Part shown: positions 34,001 to 43,440 of the stretch, piece after piece
Numbering within the stretch: position 1 is the first letter of the stretch
How the letters are laid out: every line of letters starts with the position of its first letter
Source of the DNA: Aedes albopictus
Lineage: Eukaryota > Arthropoda > Insecta > Diptera > Culicidae
Direction: 5' to 3'
Assembly (NCBI RefSeq): GCF_035046485.1
Contig: NC_085137.1
Coordinates: forward strand, 254,284,733-254,348,732
DNA length: 64,000 nucleotides
Translations under genes and position numbers: made by a program
The notes under the pieces: model-generated
The model's input: the letters and a program-made list of their open reading frames with translations, nothing else
Database searches by the model: none
What the model was told of the DNA's origin: nothing

Positions 34001-34640
34001 ATTTCTTTATTATATTATTGCATAGAATTAGAATCCTGAAGAGAAAAATCGAAGTTCGCTATTAATGTTGTAGTCAAACCAAAAATGCAAATATATATCC
34101 GGATTTTACAATTTCAATGCCACAAAAGTTCAGCTTATTGGACGCAGTGGCTTAATTTCCACAACATGGGAGGAAAAAAAAAGACTCTTACAATTGTTCT
34201 TGAAAACTATTTTATAAGGGTTGTTATCATGCAATAAAACAAAGAGGATGTCACGAAGAATACAAGTTAAACGCAAATTTGTGGATATTTGATAGTTTCC
34301 GAGATTTACACTTCTAATAATTGCTCTGAAAACGTATTCTTAATCAATATATTCAATCCACAAAGGGGTTGTGATGATTGTAAAGTTCCAACTGAAAATA
34401 CAAATTCCATGTATTATAGGTAATCAACTTATCAAGTTCTCAAACCTCACATGAGTGTTAAGTCAGTACAACGGTTCGGATTTTTCAAAAACAAAGAAAA
34501 CTGTTCTTTAAAATAAAGCGCGTTTAAAATTTCGGGCTTATTTGTCCCGTGATATTTTTGTACTAAGAAGTTGAAGGTGGATCGGTATTTCTTTTTGCAA
34601 AAAAGCAAACCAACCTGGAAGCCACTCAAACTGGCACCCC
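34001..34640. other. AT-rich right flank of the composite element
   Basis: No gene seen. A 76-aa minus frame (34447-34677) runs across the right terminus and is incidental. Confidence 0.4.
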
Positions 34641-34679
34641 CCAGGCACCCCCTAGGAAAAAATCCTAGATACGCCAATG

Positions 34680-35640
34680 ATAGGTCGTGGCGGCGTTCTG
34701 ACGAGGAGGTGAGGGAACAAGGTCACGGGAGTCGGCGAAAGCCGTTGCGAGTAACTGATTGCGCATTGACAAATGGTCGCTGGCTCGGATGAGGCAGGCA
34801 GGGATCTTGGGATCCACGAGTACGATGGGCAGGTACGGGGTACCGCTCCGATGGCGTGACAGGAGCTACGTGGCCAGTTTGGGATCTGCCCTGAGGCTTG
34901 GTCAGCAAAAACGCCAAGGTGGGAGTGGCCGAGCCTTGTTTATCAACGCAGAACATTTAGGTTCTTATCGGAGAAATAGTGAACGGATTACACATCGATG
35001 GGACAACTTCTAAAGGTCTCAAAGTTAGAGCTTTCCAAAAAACTACTTGGACACTTCGTCCGAGAACACACTTCGGTGGACCCTTGCTCGCGGTTTCGTC
35101 GTTGGTTCTCTACTAAAGTCCACTTTATCTCTACTGTCAGCTTCCAGCTGCTCGCTATCTGATCACCATTCCCAGCACTCAGTTTTGTCGGGTTGTGGGT
35201 GCTGCGTTTCCTTTATCCGCACGCCAGATTGTAGCGGTCGTTCAGCCACCCATCTGTGCGTTTGGCGCGTTAGCTCATCAGCCACCCACCGATTCAATTT
35301 GGACGTAGCTTGCTCGACACAGTACCTATTTGAGCCGGCCCACATCGTTCGTAGTCAAATGAAACACATTGTAACCGTACGGTAACAATGGTCATAGAGG
35401 GATGTAATCACGGAACTCAATGACAACCACAATTCAAACGGGTTTGCCACTGCAATTTTGAAAGAGAACCCAACTATATTTAGTTCCTATTGTCTCAATA
35501 TTCAACAAATAGTACATGTACTTTCAATTCAGCTCCTTAAGGCAAGGAGCATTTAAATTTTTTTTTTATTTATTGCTGTGTGCATTCAAAGTGCAAATAT
35601 CAAATGCGGGAGCACCAAATGCGGTAAGATTTTCTAACAA
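34680..35640. other. GC-rich stretch of unknown nature
   Basis: From 34690 to about 35390 the base composition is much more balanced than the flanks, with open frames of 84 aa (34759-35013) and 112 aa (35047-35385) lacking recognisable domains. It could be the leader of an LTR element or a host untranslated exon. I cannot decide. Confidence 0.35.
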
Positions 35641-35643
35641 GTA

Positions 35644-37050
35644 GGGTAATTCGCCAATTGTTGAACGGTTAGTACTGGCATTTTGGTTTCCGTTTGTTTT
35701 TCCGTGCATAATTCCACTTTAGTTGAAAAATATCCAGTGAACGTCTAGATCTACTTATTCCTTATACTGCCCATTGAATTTGTATTTCCTTAAATTCCAT
35801 TTTCTAAGAGAAAATAGAACATTTGTATGGGAAGTCTGTAACCCAAATGTTGAACGCTTCCTTAAGCTAGCTTATCCTAATGTTGGACGGTTCTCGCCAA
35901 TTGTTGAACGGTTGAAGCTTTGTTCGTAATTGATGACGTATAACCCGACATCAACCTATCATTCACCTGTTTTTATTTTGGCCACCAAACCCAACATAGA
36001 CACGACAGTTACCCGATGTGGGTCCAACAGTGGTCCAACATTTGATAAAAATTGTTCCGACTTTGACCCGACATCCGATATTTTTTCACCCTGGCGGATT
36101 TTTTCCGATTTTTTTTGTGTTTTGTGCCCAGCTAGTCCGAGCTAGTGACAATTCATTTAAATGACAAAGAATCGAACATTTGAAGAGAGCTCTAGTGGAC
36201 TGAAATCGGTTTAAAGATGACTAGATGCAAAAATGGCTGAAAAGATTTGATTAGAAGCGAAAACGACAGAAGAAAAGTACGCCTTTTAAAGCCCCTGAAA
36301 CTCTTCTGGAAACCCATGGGACCCACTCAGCCCCCAAGAACACTCATGGAACGGCCCTGAAACCCCTTAAAACCCTTGGATTGCTCCTGAGCCTCCTGGA
36401 ACGCCTTGAAATACTCCTGGGACCCCCTAACACTCTGAATTTCTCTTGAACACCTCTGAAACGCCCTTGAAACCCATTGAAAACCACTGGAATCTTTCTG
36501 AAGCCCACTGGAACACCCCTAGAACATCCCTGGAACGCCTTTGAAACCCCACGAAATGTACGGTTAGGTAAACTGAAAAAAAAACTAGCAGTCGTAGGTT
36601 ATGCCAGTGTTCAACAATTGGATCATGGATGCATAATGATGATGTGATAAGAAAAATATTTTTTTCAAATTAAATTACAATGAAAATGTAATTTTAAACA
36701 ATGTTAAACTGTTAGTGACATCCTTCCAGTTCTTATAACTATGGTGTGCCTTTGATATTTGTGGTCGATTTGCCCGCAAAGCTTAGTTCGTAACAGCAAT
36801 TTCTTAAAATTAATCTTAAGAATTGTGCAGTTTTCGAGTCATCAGCGGTACAAAATTTTCAATCAATTTTTTTGATGAAAAATATGTATAATTTTGTATC
36901 TTAATTAGAGCAATATCGTGACCCACATGTATATGCTATGCATCTACATCATACGTTTACGTTGGATGAAAATTACTTAAGTAAGATTTATAATAATATA
37001 TTCAGAAACTGTTCAACATTTGGGTAGTGTTCAACAATTAGCGAATCACC
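35644..37050. mobile_element. 1.4-kb TA-flanked TIR element
   Basis: Termini GGGTAATTCGCCAATTGT and, inverted at the right, GGGTGATTCGCTAATTGT, each followed by TGAACR. TA borders both ends (35642-35643 and 37051-37052). The subterminal word aattgttgaacggtt is repeated at 35897. An internal ccctgaaacccc array (36285-36555) is embedded. No intact transposase frame is visible. It fits a nonautonomous Tc1/mariner-type element. Confidence 0.7.
36285..36555. repeat. Degenerate 'ccctggaacgcctctgaaa' array
   Basis: About 270 bp of loose repeats of ccctgaaa, cccctggaac, gcccttgaaaccc and acccactgg, with a period near 20-25 bp. It is distinct in base composition from the AT-rich host element. Non-coding. 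Confidence 0.65.
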
Positions 37051-37052
37051 CT

Positions 37053-37429
37053 AACCCGATGTCAGTTTGAGCTTTCGAATCCTACGTTGGCGGTGATATT
37101 GGCTATGGTTGCTACGTTGCCTTTGGTAACATGTGTTACCGCATTTGGTTCCTTTTCGCACTATTTGCATGCATTTCTTATGGGATTAGCCATAATTGGT
37201 ACACTATGGCGAAAACGGGTGCAAGGAAGCCGCAATTTTAAGGAAAATGATTTATTTCTACCATAATTTGAGCAAAATGTGAACTTGAAATGAGTGCAAC
37301 CATATTTTGTGAACGTGATGAGGTGTTCCCATTTTTTTTATTGTTGATATATATCGTTAAAGGGTGAAAATCAACTATGGCGAATAATTGGTACTATAGC
37401 CATAATTGGTATATTTACCCTACTTCTAT
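37053..37429. other. Non-coding stretch with 'ccataattggtac' words
   Basis: The word ccataattggta occurs near 37190 and 37400-37415, probably part of another old repeat. No exon seen. Confidence 0.4.
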
Positions 37430-37437
37430 ATCACAGG

Positions 37438-37838
37438 CAGTGTTGAAAAATTCATTTCGTCAAATCTAAATTCAATCACCTACAGCTCATTTTAGAAGCT
37501 GAACCTGAGAATATGGTACATGAAAAACTTGTGCGGCTAGACCAGTTCTGCAAGAAAGTCACGGAAAAACTGCTATTTTTCGAATATTTAAGGTAAATGT
37601 CACGGGCTACCTTCGAAAAATGCCAAATGATATTCACGGTGAATATCATTTGGCATTTTTCACAGGTAGTCCGTGACATTTACCTTAAAGATTCGAAAAA
37701 TAGCAGTTTTTCCGTGACTTTCTTCCAGAACTGGTCTAGCCGCACAAGTTTTTCATATACCATATTCTCAGGTTCAGCTTCTAAAATGAACTGTAGTTGA
37801 TTGAATTTAGATTTGACGAAATGAAATTTTCAACACTG
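37438..37838. mobile_element. 401-bp hAT-like foldback MITE, copy 2
   Basis: Termini CAGTGTTGAAAA and TTTTCAACACTG with a perfect 8-bp target duplication atcacagg (37430-37437 and 37839-37846) identify the hAT superfamily. The element is a near-complete palindrome with arms of about 195 bp, centred at about 37640 (gatattcacggtgaatatc). Identical in length to copy 1 at 9316-9716. Two mirror-image 67-aa frames (minus 37476-37679, plus 37597-37800) encode similar peptides because of the palindrome. Confidence 0.9.
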
Positions 37839-37957
37839 ATCACAGGCAATGATATAGAAGTATCAACGCTTTTTCCATGACTGAAAGCCGAAAAACTCCC
37901 ATAGTTATCAAAAAATCGCAGTCGAATCATTCCAAAATTGTTAGGAAATTCTTAATA

Positions 37958-38165
37958 GGGAAGTGCAACCATCTCGGCAGGGGTCTTATTTTAGGCACTT
38001 TTTTGCCATAACTCAGCCAATTTTGAAGCAATTGACACAATTTTTGGAACGCGATGAGATAGTATCTAGCCGGGTACAAAATTCCAATTCAATTGGTTTG
38101 GAATTGACTGAGTTATAGCGAAGGGTGCCAAAAATAACGGCCGCTGCCCAAGTGGTTCGCTACCC
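37958..38165. repeat. 208-bp TA-flanked MITE
   Basis: Imperfect inverted termini (GGGAAGTGCAACCATCTCGG and GGGTAGCGAACCACTTGGGC) are bordered by TA at 37956-37957 and 38166-38167. Inner parts (ccataactcagccaatt/aattgactgagttatagc) are also inverted copies. Confidence 0.65.
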
Positions 38166-38328
38166 TAATCTAATGAAAAACTCAAAAAAAGGCAGAATAG
38201 TTTTTGGGTATATTATCGAATTGGTCGGCGTTAAGTCAACAGGGACCTGGTAACAAAATATATGGAAAAGAGAATTTAAGACATTTAATCGAGATTTACA
38301 TTAGCTGTATGGCATATCTATTTAGTTT

Positions 38329-38624
38329 CATAATTTACTTTACAGTTGCACTAACGTAAGAACTTCACGACACACACAATACGCGACGCGACACAAGACA
38401 ACACTTATCGTTCTTACAATCGTCAAGAAAAGATTTAAAAAATTACCTTTTGTCGACCGGTTTCGGGCGAGATCTAGCCCATCTTCAGGACAATGTCCGA
38501 CTGACTGCGGTGATGGGCTAGATCTCGCCCGAAACCGGTCGACAAAAGGTAATTTTTTAAATCTTTTCTTGACGATTGTAAGAACGATAAGTGTTGTCTT
38601 GTGTCGCGTCGCGTATTGTGTGTG
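38329..38624. repeat. Perfect 115-bp hairpin flanked by 12-bp direct repeats
   Basis: 38369-38483 and 38512-38626 are inverted repeats with no mismatch that I can find over 115 bp, joined by a 28-nt loop that itself holds ggacaatgtcc. The arms contain ttttgtcgaccggtttcggg and gcgagatctagccc. The 12-bp word tctatttagttt occurs at 38317-38328 and 38625-38636. Non-coding. Perfection implies a very young or gene-converted structure. Confidence 0.85.
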
Positions 38625-38636
38625 TCTATTTAGTTT

Positions 38637-39620
38637 GTTTAATATTTTAAAAAACTGAAGAAATAGAACAATTTTATTCTGACATATCTACGACAATCGA
38701 TAATAGTGTGTAGACAGAGTGGACCAAATGATTGAAGTCAAGAGAATTGAAAAATATGTTTTTAACAAAATTTAACAATCAAAATAATGTCTGCATCAGA
38801 TGAATCTTTAACGCATTTTCTTTTGCATATACACCAAGTCAGCACGTAAAACCCATTCGAGCCTAACGTGCAAAATCCATGAACGAAGAAAATCGATGTT
38901 GTAGTTCGCTGTTCCCATAGCAACTTATACATTGAGACCTCCAGAAAAGTAAAAATTCAGAGTACTTTTTCAACAATCAAACAGAGTGGTAGGTGCAACA
39001 AGAAGTCTTTAGCAAAATGGAGCCCTTCATGTGAAAATCTCGGTTTTGTTTACATTTGTTACATTGGTGTTTTGTAAAGTTAGGCTTGCATTGCATTCTG
39101 TTTACTATTGTATTTTAGAGATTATCGTGATGAAATCACACTTCGATACTTTTGTGCAGACAGAATGGGTTTTATGCCTCGTAAAAATAAGGTTAATTTA
39201 CTACATATCGCATTATTTGAGACCGGGCAGTATACGCTGACTACCTTTTTGTCTAAACCATTGGGGGAAAATCTGTTCAACAGATACCCGGATAGAAGGT
39301 CCAGGTAATCTTCTACCAAAAAAATTAAAAAAGTGAAAGCAAGGACTACTCTCTTTGGGGAGTCCACCAAGGTAGACTGCTTACGCTTAGCCAGTTTCCC
39401 GAGTGGTCCAGAGTCGACACCACGCCTTCCAACTGCACAGCAAATATCAAGAACTGATGCCGCGTGCACAGCAATTTGACCTTCCCGCAAGTAAGGCCCT
39501 GTCAGACAGCACACAGAAGGACGTGCCAACATGGGGCCTCAACCTACCCCGCCCTGGACGAGGACTCCTTTCCAACCGCGGGCTCGGATCCAACCCAGTA
39601 AACCAACGCCACGACAGCAA
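38637..39620. other. Stretch of unknown nature, GC-richer from 39250
   Basis: From about 39250 to 39620 there are overlapping frames on both strands (136 aa minus at 39122-39532; 81 aa plus at 39403-39648) without recognisable domains. It directly abuts the 3' tail of the RTE element and may be the sequence into which that element inserted, or another element's leader. Confidence 0.35.
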
Positions 39621-39684
39621 CGCTTACTTACCTTACCGATCAGGCTAAGGCCGAGGTGGCCTCTGCTGTACATAGTAGCCGTCT

Positions 39685-40404
39685 TCATTCCACTCGGTCC
39701 ATGACTGATTGTCTCCAGTTCCGCACTCTGCGTAGGGTCCGCAGATCGTCCTCCACTTGGTCGACCCACCTAGCTCGCTGCGCTCCACGTCTTCTTGTAC
39801 CGGTCGGATGACTCTCGAGAACCATTTTAGTGGGATTGCTATCCGACATCCTGATGACGTGACCCGCCCACCGTAGCCTCCCGATTTTCGCGGTATGGAC
39901 GATGGTTGGTTCTCTCAGCAGCTGATGCAGCTCGTGGTTCATTCGCCTTCTCCAAATCCCGTATTCCATTTGCACTCCGCCGTAGATGGTACGCAACACC
40001 TTCCGTTCGAAAACTCCTAGGGTGCGTTGGTCCTCTGCATCTGCACGTAGGGTCCATGTTTCGTGCCCATAGAGAACCACCAGCGTTTTGTAAATGGTTA
40101 ACTTCGTGTTACGGCGAACTTTATTCGATCGTAGAGTTCTGCGGAGTCCAAAGGAAGCACGATTTCCTGCCACAATGCGCCTCTGAATTTCTCTGCGGGT
40201 GTCGTTGTGGGCGGTCATCAGTAAGCCCAAGTACACGAATTCTTCAACCGCCTCGATTTCATCACCGTCGATATAAATTCGGGGTGGCGGGCGCGGTGAT
40301 TCCTCCCTGGAGCCCTTTGCCATCATGTACTTTGTCTTCGACACATTAATGACTAATCCGATTCGCCTGGCTTCACTCTTTAGTCGGATGTACGTTTCCG
40401 CCAT
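39685..40404 (-). pseudogene. RTE copy 1: C-terminal third of ORF2
   Basis: A 239-aa open frame for the region after the RT core, beginning just after the FADD region (AETYIRLKSEARRIGL) and ending in the basic WAGHVIRMSDSNPTKMVLES...RNWRQSVMDRVE segment. It matches the end of the 643-aa frame at 51719-53650 nearly residue for residue, with a few changes (for example NASFGL for NAYFGL and a two-codon insertion after LRA) and loss of its last residues. Confidence 0.85.
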
Positions 40405-40602
40405 CGTCTAAAATTTACAAGCAATAATATCAATATCATCAGCGAAATCATCACCTTGCCGTAACCCTCTGCGAGATTCGAAGGGACTCGAGAGTGTCCC
40501 TGATACTCGAACTACGCACATCACTCGATCCATCGTCGCTTTGATCAATCGTATCAGTTTATCCGGGAATCCGTATTCGTGCATAAACTGCCATAGCTGT
40601 TC

Positions 40603-41238
40603 TCAATTGATTGTATCACACGCCGATTTGAAATCGATGAACAAGTGATGTGTAGGCACTTTGTATTCGCGGCATTTTTGCAACACCTGGCGGATGGCGA
40701 ACATCTGATCCGTTGTAGCGCGTTCACCCATAAATCCAGCCTGATATTGCCCCACGAACTCTATTGCAATCGGTGATAGACGGCGGCATACAATTTGACA
40801 GAGTATCTTGTAGGCAGCGCTCAGTAGTGTCTCGCGGTAGTTATCGCAATCCAACTTGTCGCACTTTTTGTAGATGGGACCCACGATACCTTTCATCCAT
40901 TCCTCCGGTAATACTTCCAGGAGGAACCAAATCTTGGTAATGACACCGTCTAGTGCTCTCACCAGTGCTTCTCCACCGTATTTTAGAAGCTCGCTTGGTA
41001 GTTGATCTGCTCCAGCGGCTTTGCTGTTTTTCAACAGGCCAACCTCCTCCTCAATGTCTTGGAGGTCAGCGGCCGGATGTCTGTCGTCCTGTGCACATAC
41101 TCCTAGATCTGCTACCACGCCACCTTCGGTACTTGCAACATCGCCATTGAGGTACTCATCGTAATGCTGCCGCCACCTTACGCTCGCTCGTGAGAAGATT
41201 CCCGTGATTATCTCGGCACATGTCGGCTTGTGGCACAA
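40603..41238 (-). pseudogene. RTE copy 1: reverse transcriptase core, N-terminal half
   Basis: A 211-aa frame from the linker into the RT fingers and palm: KAAGADQLPSELLKYGG, DCDNYRETLLSAAYKIL (RAI of the family changed), QYQAGFMGERATTDQM and FIDFKSACDTIN, where the catalytic YDT(I/V)D region has Y changed to C and D to N, then stops. It overlaps the upstream frame by 83 bp in a different register, evidence of a frameshift (an 11-bp class deletion after REVVERW in the related copy). Confidence 0.8.
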
Positions 41239-41764
41239 AGCCTCTGCGCGAGCGGTTCAGCTTCTCGTAGAACTTTCGTGTGTCCTTAGCGCGGTACAGC
41301 ACTTCCATCGCTTCGCGATCTCGTTCTTCCTGCTGGCGCTTCTTCATCCGGAAGACTGAGTTCTGCCTGTTCCGCGCCTGTCTGTAACGTGCCTCATTCG
41401 CTCTCGTACGGTGTTGCAGCATTCTCGCCCATGCTGCATTCTTCTCGTTTTTCAACTGTTCACATTCGTAGCCTAGTGCTGTAGCCGAGGTACTACCTAT
41501 GGTGGATCGGATGTCCCTCCAGCCATCTTCAAGTGTAGCTGCGCCAAGCTGCTCTTCCGTTGGTAGGGCCACTGTTGACTGCTGCGCGTAGTCTTGAGCT
41601 ACTTCTACGTTACGCAGCTGCTCGATGTTGAGCCGCGGCGTTCGACTTCGACGCGTGGTGATAACTGTCGAATGTTTTGAGCGCATGCATACAGCGTCTA
41701 AGTAGTGACACAGGGAACAGACATTGCAGCGCCACGCTATTGCCACTTGTGTTGCCGATTTCAA
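41156..41764 (-). pseudogene. RTE copy 1: linker between endonuclease and RT
   Basis: A 202-aa frame covering the LNIEQLRNVEVAQDYAQQ, DGWRDIRSTIGSTSATALG and RSRRGFVPQADMCRDNHGN region. The first 20 or so residues come from the foreign 95-bp filler (41707-41802). The 13 bp lost from the copy at 53666 are still present here. Confidence 0.8.
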
Positions 41765-41802
41765 ATGGTCGTTAAATTCCTTACACAGTTTCGGAACTGG
41801 AA
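41707..41802 (+). repeat. 95-bp filler from the 16.8-17.1 kb repeat family
   Basis: cacagggaacagac, gcagcgccacgctattgcc, acttgtgttgccgatttcaa and ccttacacagtttcggaact match the right part of copy C (16995-17075), joined at both sides to RTE sequence. It replaces a short stretch of the RTE rather than simply adding to it, as in end-joining with filler DNA. Confidence 0.6.
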
Positions 41803-42000
41803 GAAGAATTTACCGTTGATTAGAACGTGGTCAATATGGTTTTCTGTTTGATAGTCGGGTCATCTCCAGGTGGCTTTGTGGATATCTTTGCGGGGGAAGA
41901 AGGTGGTTCGGACTACCATATCACGGGAGACTGCGAAGTTTACGCATCGCTGGCCGTTATTCGATACGGCGTACAGGCTGTTTTGCCCGATTACCGGTCT

Positions 42001-42425
42001 TTACATTTCCTCCCTCCCTACCTGCGCGTTCATGTCGCCGACAACGATTTTCACGTCACACGGCGAGCAACCATCGTATGTTTGCTCTAACTGCGCGTAG
42101 AACGCTTCTTTCTCGTCAGGTCTCCCTTCGTGTGGGCAGTGGACGTTGATGATGCTGTAGTTGAAGAAATGACCCTTAACTCTTAACATGCACATCCTTG
42201 CGTTGATCGGCGGCCACCCGTAACACGTTGTCGCATCTTGCCCAATACTATAAATCCTGTTCCCAGTTCATTGGTGGTGCCACAGCTTTGGTAGAAGGTA
42301 GCCGCTCGATGCCCGCTTTTCCACACCTTCTGTCCAGTCCAACAAAGTTCCTGCAACGCCACGATGTCGAAGTTGCGGGGATGTAGTTCGTCGTAAATTA
42401 TCCTGTCACATCCTGCGAAACCTAG
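42001..42425 (-). pseudogene. RTE copy 1: APE-type endonuclease relic
   Basis: In two frames the minus strand gives HPRNFDIVALQELCWTGQ (with the catalytic Glu), then CGTTNELGTGFIVLGKM, then NVHCPHEGRPDEKEAFYAQL and VKIVVGDMNAQVGRE (the GDxN motif). This is the apurinic-type endonuclease that nicks target DNA in RTE elements. It is interrupted by a stop and a frameshift. Confidence 0.8.
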
Positions 42426-42460
42426 TGACTTGCAATTCCATGTTCCAAGTTTCCAATCGT

Positions 42461-42890
42461 AGTCGTTATTTCGTCGCGTGGGTCTTTGCCGATTGTATCG
42501 AGTCGTATTTTCTCCTATGTTATTCGCAATGGGGATTTTTACGGGGAGTTTATTGGGCCTACGCCAACACTCCTGTCTCGCCGGAGGGACATCGTGCCAG
42601 TTCTGTTTAACGTCCCAACCAACACTGGTACGACCACGCTGGCTAACACTTTGGATCTAGCTGGGCGTGCTGCAGCGTTTCTTACTCAGCCACTGGATGC
42701 CAGAACAGACGCTGTTTGAGCAGCTCCTCTTTGGCGAACAGATGCTCGGGTCGTACCTCCTCAATCTAGCTGAAGTCAGAAGGACAACAGTGTCCAGGCT
42801 GCACTACCAGCTATGCACACAACTCTTAGCTGGCGGTCTTTGTCATCGCTTGACCCGTGGAAGCATGAGGTAGGAACTTGTGAGGACCAG
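42461..42890. other. Probable 5' leader of RTE copy 1 or a neighbouring element
   Basis: GC-balanced sequence with several overlapping 60-77-aa frames on the plus strand, continuous in composition with the RTE on its left. No protein domain. I cannot place the 5' end of the element. Confidence 0.35.
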
Positions 42891-42918
42891 AGCTATGTTG
42901 GACGCTCTGCTTATCGAC

Positions 42919-43440
42919 TCACCGTTTTGCAGCCCTACCAGGATGTTCTCCCCGCGGCCATATAATCGCTGTAAGGCTCGATTTCGACCGCAGGGCACCG
43001 GTATGACCTATGTAGCCGACTCCGAACCCTTGGACCATCTCTTGTATCGCGTATGCACTAAGCATTCTTTGAGTCCACGCGCCACCTCCTCTGTAGTTCA
43101 AAGACGATGTGGGTGGTAGCCATTGAAACGGCAGTCATCCTCTGGACAAGATTGTCCGGAGTTGTGTCCTCCCGGCATGTGGTAAGCATGCGGTTCACGC
43201 ATTGTGCGAAAACACGAGCACAGTATCAAAACGTGTTCCGCCGTTTCGTCTAAAGCTGCGCAAACCGGACATTCTGGATAAACCGCATGACCAAAACGAT
43301 GTAGATACTGTCGGAAGCAACCGTGGCCTGAAAGGACATGAGTCAGGTGGAATGTTACTTCTCCATGGCGCCTGTAACTCAATTATCTTCCCTCGGGCGG
43401 CCAACCCAACAAACATTTTTGTTGTACAAGAGTGGAACAA
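42919..43440 (-). pseudogene. C-terminal fragment of an R1/Jockey-type retrotransposon ORF2
   Basis: The 94-aa minus frame at 43098-43382 contains HLTHVLSGHGCFRQYLHRFGH followed by the zinc-knuckle-like CPVCAALDETAEHVLILC. This is the conserved CX2C...H...C tail after the RNase H region of R1-clade (and some Jockey-clade) non-LTR elements. Other domains are missing. It lies upstream of the RTE copy in the same orientation, as a separate dead insertion. Confidence 0.75.

Larger units (their letters stand above)
29169..34679. mobile_element. Possible 5.5-kb TIR-bounded composite element
   Basis: The left end reads CATTGGCGTAGCTAGG and the right end, on the other strand, CATTGGCGTATCTAGG. Both are followed by GC-rich ggggtgcc words. 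The sequence ATAGGT lies next to each end (29162-29167 and 34680-34685), with one extra base at the left. If this is one element, it is mostly degenerate arrays: ttcctccag-type in the left half and the complementary aaagaaattcc-type in the right half. It also carries a Helitron and a tRNA-like palindrome. It encodes no transposase. Alternatively the two ends belong to two separate decayed copies. Confidence 0.45.
39624..42460 (-). mobile_element. Decayed RTE-clade (JAM1-like) non-LTR retrotransposon, copy 1
   Basis: Read on the minus strand the order is endonuclease, linker, reverse transcriptase, C-terminal region, then a short 3' tail of ggtaag/gtaag repeats at 39624-39640. The pieces are in several frames. 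The endonuclease relic at about 42001-42420 keeps FDIVALQE and GDMNAQVGRE. The RT keeps AGADQLPSELLKYGGEALV and QAGFMGERATTDQM, and the C-terminal part YGHETWTLRA. About 100 bp containing the segment between the GLRQGDG and FADD motifs is deleted between two 'cgaaa' words (near 40445). A 95-bp foreign filler lies at 41707-41802. It is a pseudogene, closely related to the copy at 51705-53919. Confidence 0.85.

Noticed and set aside
39122..39532. 136-aa minus frame next to the RTE tail
   Set aside because: No homology recognised; overlaps a plus-strand frame of similar quality and lies in probable repeat DNA.
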